64,000 nucleotides of DNA, from positions 628,350-692,349 of the forward strand of contig JASKMD010000014.1 of the NCBI GenBank assembly GCA_030144725.1. Reading direction: 5' to 3'. Positions 59,276 to 64,000 of this stretch are shown here, in pieces. The notes below the pieces were generated by a model. That model was given only the letters and a program-made list of their open reading frames with translations. It was not told where the DNA came from and made no database searches. The position numbers were made by a program, and so were the translations under genes. This DNA comes from Haematococcus lacustris. Its lineage: Eukaryota; Chlorophyta; Chlorophyceae; Chlamydomonadales; Haematococcaceae. Numbering within the stretch: position 1 is the stretch's first letter; every line of letters starts with the position of its first letter.

Positions 59276-61231
59276 ATGGCAGTGTGCTCTACGGAACAAC
59301 GCGGAACGGTTCCGAGGCGCACCTCAAACGTCGGCAGAACCGTACTGTTTGTTTTGATAGCTGCCACTTCATCTTCGGCCGTGCGCGACATTGCTGCGTC
59401 CAGCGCTGCAGTGGAGGAGGGACAGGCAACAGGCCGCATCTACGGAGCAGACATCTTCCGGCCAACACAAAGTAAGGGTGTAAGCTGATGCCTGCCCGGC
59501 GCACTGAATGGCAGCCAGGGTCAGAGCAAGCCGCAGCCTCTATGAGAGGACCACGACTTGTACGTCGCGAGTACTGACGGTGTCATCCCTTTGTCATGTT
59601 GTCTGACCAGCTTCTCCGAGCCCATCGTTCTCAACACAGCTCTCAACACAGAGCTCTTAACACAGAGCTCTCAGCACAGAGTACAACTGATGATTTTGTT
59701 GCTATACATGTTTGCAGCACTGCAACGCCCACCTGCAACAGACAACGAATGGCAAGCGCAGACCCAAAGCGGGCCCTGGCCATTTAAGTACTTGCTGGGC
59801 TTGTCATCTGGAGCACCTGTCCCGGCGTCAGCTGAGCTGGCTGCCTTACAAACAAGAACTGCTCATTCCTCTGCCCAAGCACTCTCTGACACTGCCGCGA
59901 ACACCATTGGCATCAGCAGCCCACAGCAGCAGCAGCAGCCCCAGCAATGGCAGCAAGCACAACTAGAAGGTGTGCTGCGCCAGCGGGTGGCAGGCACACC
60001 TTGGCAGCCATATGAGCTGTGGCATGAGCTGTGGCAGGGCATGGCCAGGCTGGGCTCCGGTGCACAGAGCAGTAGGCAACCCGGTCAGCAGGGTGATGGT
60101 GGTGACCAGCTGGCCAGGCCGGGCTGGGTGCTACTGCAGAGGTTGGTATGGAGGCAGTGGTGGTGGCCTCAGGCAGCTCAGGCACCTGTGGAGCAGCTGG
60201 GCAAGGCAAAGCCAGTGCGCCAGGGGCAGGAAGCACAGGAGCAAGGGCGGGATCACAGGCTGCTGGGGCAGGGGCAGGGGCTGGGGCAGTGGCAACAACG
60301 CAGCCTGCTGCAGAGCCCCTCGCCCAAACCCTCTTCACCAACACGGTCTGGGCCTTCGCAGGTGAGCTACATGATGAACGCCATCAGTTGGGCCAGCCAG
60401 CCAGATCGGCAGGCAGCGGCAACAGGGTGGTCAGCAGGGCAGTCAACAAGGTCCTCAAGACCAGGCGTATAGGAATAAATGGTCATGAGCGGCGTTTCTT
60501 GTTTAGCAGCCAAGTTGCAGCCAGGGGTTGGGATGGGCATGGCTGGGCGGTGGTGCTTGCCCCTGCTCGCCTGTCCCTGCTGAGTGCACTGCTACTGCAG
60601 TGTCAGCTACCACCATGGCTTCACGTCTTGCCAGATAGCTGCATTGCCGTGTGCCCTGAAGTGCGCACCACAGCAAGCAGCTTCTTGACCACTGCTTGAC
60701 ATCAGAACCCTGCACTGGGCGCACTGCGCTGCCTTCTGCAGCACTAGAGCATTGGATTTAGAACAGCACTGGAGCAGGAAGGCAGGGAGTTCAGCAGGCA
60801 GGACACTGAGCCAAGCTTCACCCAGCAATAGTGCTTAGGCTTCTGTAATGGCCCCAAGAGCAGGCCCCCTGAGCAGGCCCCCTGAGAAGGCCCTCTGACC
60901 TGCTGACTTGAGCTGTTTTCCGTGCCGTGTTCCTGCTCGTGTGCAGATCTCCCTGAATGACCTGCTGTCTGGCTGCAACGACTGCGGCTCAGTGTCACTG
61001 AACATAGACCTGGGGGGCCTGGGCCTAGGCAAGATCCAGGCCAACATCCCCATCCCCAAAGTGCCTCCGCAGCCCAAACCCGCAAAGCCCCTGCCGCAAC
61101 ACCCAGCCCTGCCCAACCCGCCTGGCATCACCATCAACGACCTGTTCGCTGGCATGCCTCAAGGTGGCCCAGGAGGACCGGGTGGCCCGGGTGGTCCTGG
61201 AGGGCCAGGGGGCAGTCCGCCACAGGGCTGA
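59276..61231 (+). CDS. unidentified 374-aa protein, three exons, possible signal peptide
   Basis: Exons 59276-59471, 59718-60361 and 60947-61231. Borders are GT-AG (GTAAGG, TTTGCAG; GTGAGC, GTGTGCAG), the phases fit and the total is 1,125 nt. The N-terminus has RTVLFVLIAATSSSAV, a hydrophobic stretch near residue 22 like a signal anchor or signal peptide. The middle is Q-rich (QQQQQPQQWQQ) with aromatic words such as GPWPFKYLLGLSSG and TPWQPYELWHELWQG. The last exon is patterned: ISLNDLLSGCNDCGSVSLNI, then GLGLGKIQANIPIPKVPPQP, ITINDLFAG and a GGPGGPGG tail. The two xxINDLxxG/SLNDLLSG repeats may be short linear motifs. I recognise no family. A neighbouring frame in exon 2 (PLAQTLFTNTVWAF) is also open, so the frame choice rests on phase. 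Confidence 0.5.
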
Positions 61232-61252
61232 GTCCCTGTGTGGGAGGGCAGT

Positions 61253-61257
61253 TGTAA
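61253..61257 (+). terminator. TGTAA signal after the 374-aa gene
   Basis: TGTAA 22 bp downstream of the stop at 61231. Short, but the signal type used by this algal group. Confidence 0.4.
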
Positions 61258-61949
61258 AAACCGCTGGTGGGGGCTGGCGAGCGATTCAGGCAGCACATGG
61301 ACGCATGGGTGGAGGGGGTTGTTGCACCGGGGCCAAGCGGGTTGGTGATGGAGTGTGTGGGCTGTCTGATCCTGTTCACATGTGGTAACTCGTGATGGAC
61401 TAAAGCAGCACTGCGTTGGCAACACCTTTGATAGGTTGAATTGTGGAGGAAGAGCATTTCTGGGGCGGATAGGGAAGCGGACACCATGGACGTTTTATTG
61501 CAGCTGGGCAGTTCAGGGTGAAGGAGGCGTGGGGACGCTATGTTTAGGCTGCACATGTTGTGATGGTCGTGAGATGTCGCCGAATAAGAAACCGGTTGGA
61601 TCCATGAGACAGATTTGAGACAGATTTAAGGCACATGGCCGGAGCCCCACTACGGGATAGACCCCGGCTTCCCATGCCGTCGATTGCACCCGGGCGTATA
61701 CAAAAGGTCGCGCACTGCAGCAAACTGCGCATTGCAGCCGGTTCTGTTGCCCGACAGCTGAGATGTCTCCGAGAAACACACGCAAGCGCCCCGCTTTCCC
61801 CGCACCGACTGCAGCCGGTAAGCCGGAAAGCTCGACGAAAGGCTAGGCCCCCCGAAGCTAACCGACGACGCGACGCAGTGTGCATCACGCGACACTGCGA
61901 CTTCGTACATTCAGTTGCTGCGCGTGTGCTGCGCTTTCCTATGCATGCA
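61258..61949. other. intergenic, nothing recognised
   Basis: Moderate GC, no arrays. ORFs on both strands lack splice or family support. Confidence 0.45.
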
Positions 61950-62650
61950 GGTGCCAGTGGCAGTGGGCAGAAAGATATCAGTGACGAAGGACAGGGTGAC
62001 AAGGAAGTGATTGGTCAGCGTCGCCAGGTCACTGAGGCTGCCCTGCGTGGCCTTGTGGAGGCGGCCCGGTTTGATCTCAGCCAACCACAAGTTGACGCAG
62101 TTGTGGCAGAGGTCAACAAGCGTATGACCATGGGCAGGCCAGGTGATCCAGCGGCTGGTGCGCCCAGCCTGGAGCCAGCGGCATGGTAAGCATGGGGCAA
62201 GCCTGCTGTGGTGCCATGAGGTGCCGCCCAACCCCCCTCCCCCTGCCCAGGCCCCCCTTGCCCAGGCTCCCCTCGCCAGGCTCCCTCTGCCCAGGCTCCC
62301 TCACCTGCCCAGGCCCCACCTCCCCCAGCCCAGGACCAGCCCCCTGCCCAGCCCCCACCTGGCCCAGTGCCACGACCCCAAGCCCCCCCTGGGGGCAGGT
62401 GGCTGGACCGGGACACCAACGGATGCCTCAACTTCCAACGCATTGGGGAGAGCATGCAGCGCCCCCTGGAGCTGTGCAGCTAGACGGATTGGGAGGCTCT
62501 GCCCCCCCTTGGCGAGGAGTACCAGCAGCGCTACAAGCTGGTCAATGACCGGCTGCCCAAGGGCAGGCAGCGGCTGCACCGGGCTGCAAAGTACCGGCGG
62601 GGTGTTGATGGTCGGGCCCGCAACAATGCACAGGCCCTAGTCTTTTAGCC
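61950..62650 (+). pseudogene. Fanzor-like remnant, frameshifted
   Basis: An open stretch with RQVTEALRGLVEAARF-like helix and EVNKRMTMG precedes IQRLVRPAWSQRHGKHG and LLWCHEVPP. That part aligns with VHHRLVRPAWSQQRDQ and MMWCPKVAP of the 53.4-kb pseudogene, but in a different frame from what comes before. After a P-rich linker with CCCAGGC repeats, yet another frame gives WLDRDTNGCLNFQRIGES, the RuvC-III motif, then RPLELCS and a TAG. Family-like tail continues to 62648. At least two frame changes and one stop. Residues NGCLNF replace the usual N/S-AALN-I/M. Confidence 0.7.
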
Positions 62651-63127
62651 TTGTACGTTTTGATGGGATGCCCGGTGGTCTAGGTCAGGCGACCCCAACT
62701 AACAAAAAATGACAGGAAATGATAGGAAACCGACCCCTGGTAATCAAAACGACGCCGCGTCTCAGCCACGTGGTTTCTATTTATGTTTCGCACATCCCTG
62801 GATAGAGGGCTCTGTCAGCTATGCGGTGCAACTTGTAACATTAAATACCGTGCAGTGTGCTGGGTGCTATGGCGGCTCAAATCGTGACATTCAAATCCAT
62901 GCCAGTTTTGCTCATGCGGGCCTCGCCGCGACCGACCGCCGCGACCGACGTGGCCCAGTAGCCTCTGCAAACAGTCATGGACAGTCGCCGCAGTCAAAAC
63001 AATGCACATGGCACGCCAAACCGATGTAACGACGCCCCTCCACCCATGCTCGGAAGTATACAAGGTTGCTGCATTGCTTGACCGCTTCGTGAGTAGTACC
63101 TACTACCTGGCCACTCGGTAAGGCCAC
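62651..63127. other. intergenic, nothing recognised
   Basis: Unique sequence with moderate GC. No supported ORF, and no copy of the Fanzor 3' module seen. Confidence 0.45.
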
Positions 63128-63607
63128 TCAAGGTGTGTAGGCCATTGCTACGTTACCTTGCTCGACATGTGGGGTCCGATCCCTCCCGCCCGCCCTCCGC
63201 TTGCGTGTCCAGCTTGTGTCCAGCTCCGCCCTGACCCCCTGCTGCTCAGCTGGAGGGGTGGGCAGCCCAGGGGCAGCACCAGCACCAGCTGCCTGCGCCC
63301 CATTGGGGTGGGCTGGAGTTGCTAAGGCCGGGACAAGGAGGGAGGGGGAGGTGGGTGGAGGGGGGGGCTGGGATTGGGAGGGGGTAGCAGGGGTGGGAGG
63401 GCAGTGAGGGGGCTGGGAGGGGGTGGGAGGGGGGGTGGAGTGCGTGGCTGAGGTTGGGAGGGGGTGGCGGGGGTGGGAGGGCAGTGAGGGGGCTGGGAGG
63501 GGGTGGGAGGGGGTGGGAGGGGGGGTTGGAGGGCCGGGCTGGGGTTGGGAGGGGGTGAGCGGAGGTAGGAAGGCGATGCTGGGCTGGGGAGGGGGGGGGG
63601 GCTGCAA
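63128..63607 (-). CDS. possible terminal exon, P-rich, uncertain
   Basis: A minus-strand ORF whose first half is P/S/H low complexity from a G-rich repeat and whose end (AELDTSWTRKRRAGGRDRTP, stop at 63128) has normal composition. No acceptor is assigned. Could be chance. Confidence 0.2.
   Translation of the reverse strand: MQPPPPPQPSIAFLPPLTPSQPQPGPPTPPPTPSHPLPAPSLPSHPRHPLPTSATHSTPPPTPSQPPHCPPTPATPSQSQPPPPPTSPSLLVPALATPAHPNGAQAAGAGAAPGLPTPPAEQQGVRAELDTSWTRKRRAGGRDRTPHVEQGNVAMAYTP
63330..63600. repeat. G-rich imperfect minisatellite
   Basis: Units of the type GGGAGGGGGTGGCGGGGGTG and GGAGGGCAGTGAGGGGGCTG, with a longer period of roughly 90 bp (compare 63375-63430 and 63455-63510). Confidence 0.85.
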
Positions 63608-64000
63608 TGGGCAGGGTCGGATGGGCTAATCATTCCTGCAAGGCAAAGTCGGGTCACGCCAATGTCATTTCAAGCAGGCCTGATCAACTAATTGCCATGC
63701 TTTCTTCTCCAGCAGTTGTGGCGTTGAGTAAGGAACAGAGTTATGTAGCGAAAAACTGGAAAGTCACAGTGGTCAGCTCACAACATGCCATTTTGTTAAT
63801 GAGGGTCCCTTTTCCTGTGTGACTAGCGAGAGAGAGACGCACATTTCCCGCATTTGCAGCAATGTCGCTACATCACATGCCCAGCGATGGCCCTCCGACA
63901 CCGCCTGCACCAACAAAAGGCTCGCGGAGCGAGCCTGGCGGGCTGTAATGTGATTGTACTTCCGGCTCGATGCCAAGCGCAGTTCGCTCATTGGTGCCGC
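63608..64000. other. right edge, nothing recognised
   Basis: Unique sequence to the window end. Short ORFs only. Confidence 0.4.

Noticed and set aside
59200..59439. Minus ORF with MSRTAEDEVAAIKTNSTVLP
   Set aside because: It overlaps the plus-strand exon 59276-59471, which has phase-matched splice sites to two further exons. The minus reading has no matching downstream exon. It remains a weaker alternative.

Overview
The window is nuclear DNA from a green alga of the Chlamydomonadales (Chlorophyceae). The evidence is high GC, many short exons with GT-AG introns (a few apparently GC-AG), TGTAA polyadenylation signals, a ciliary protein gene, and very heavy loading with G/C-rich micro- and minisatellites. 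Several decayed TnpB/Fanzor-like ORFs and the repeat style make me think of Haematococcus, but that species guess rests on memory and is inference only.

Layout. 1-9.7 kb: a minus-strand gene for a large helical-repeat (solenoid-like) protein that I cannot name. Its introns are filled with tandem arrays, including a tetranucleotide array of about 359 copies. 10.6-13.9 kb: a palindromic cassette, then an apparent DNA transposon with 18-bp terminal inverted repeats, sub-terminal repeats and a spliced ORF ending in a 75-bp minisatellite. 14.7-15.2 kb: a deletion derivative of a Fanzor-type element. 15.4-27.3 kb: a minus-strand CFAP70 gene (axonemal TPR protein) whose eighth intron holds about 92 copies of a 37-bp repeat. 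27.5-29.4 kb: two different Fanzor remnants. 30.4-32.3 kb: an intronless sphinganine C4-hydroxylase-like fatty acid hydroxylase. 32.9-33.6 kb: a possible proline-rich anchored protein (minus). 34.4-38.1 kb: a minus-strand TPR/DnaJ co-chaperone, 8 exons with perfectly consistent phases. 38.7-40.1 kb: one arm of a 1.4-kb inverted duplication (partner at 57.6-59.0 kb) carrying a coiled-coil/TM exon. 40.35-46.9 kb: a plus-strand membrane delta-9-type acyl desaturase, 12 exons, all three histidine boxes present. 47.5-51.7 kb: a broken Ty1/copia element with head-to-head gag arms. 52.56-54.0 kb: a Fanzor pseudogene and its 3' module. 54.6-56.4 kb: exons of an unknown minus-strand gene. 59.3-61.2 kb: an unknown 3-exon plus-strand gene (374 aa). 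61.95-62.65 kb: a further Fanzor remnant.

How it fits together. The host genes are unrelated: cilium, chaperone and two membrane lipid oxygenases. Mobile debris lies between them. Two themes stand out. First, the minisatellites sit at intron boundaries and often copy the splice sites, and sometimes exon ends, within each unit. Second, there are at least four Fanzor remnants, and a short 3' module with a CCCTGT-N-ACAGGG hairpin recurs behind a Fanzor ORF and behind the coiled-coil ORF of the inverted duplication. No intact Fanzor, reverse transcriptase or transposase was found. No tRNA, rRNA or CRISPR array was found.
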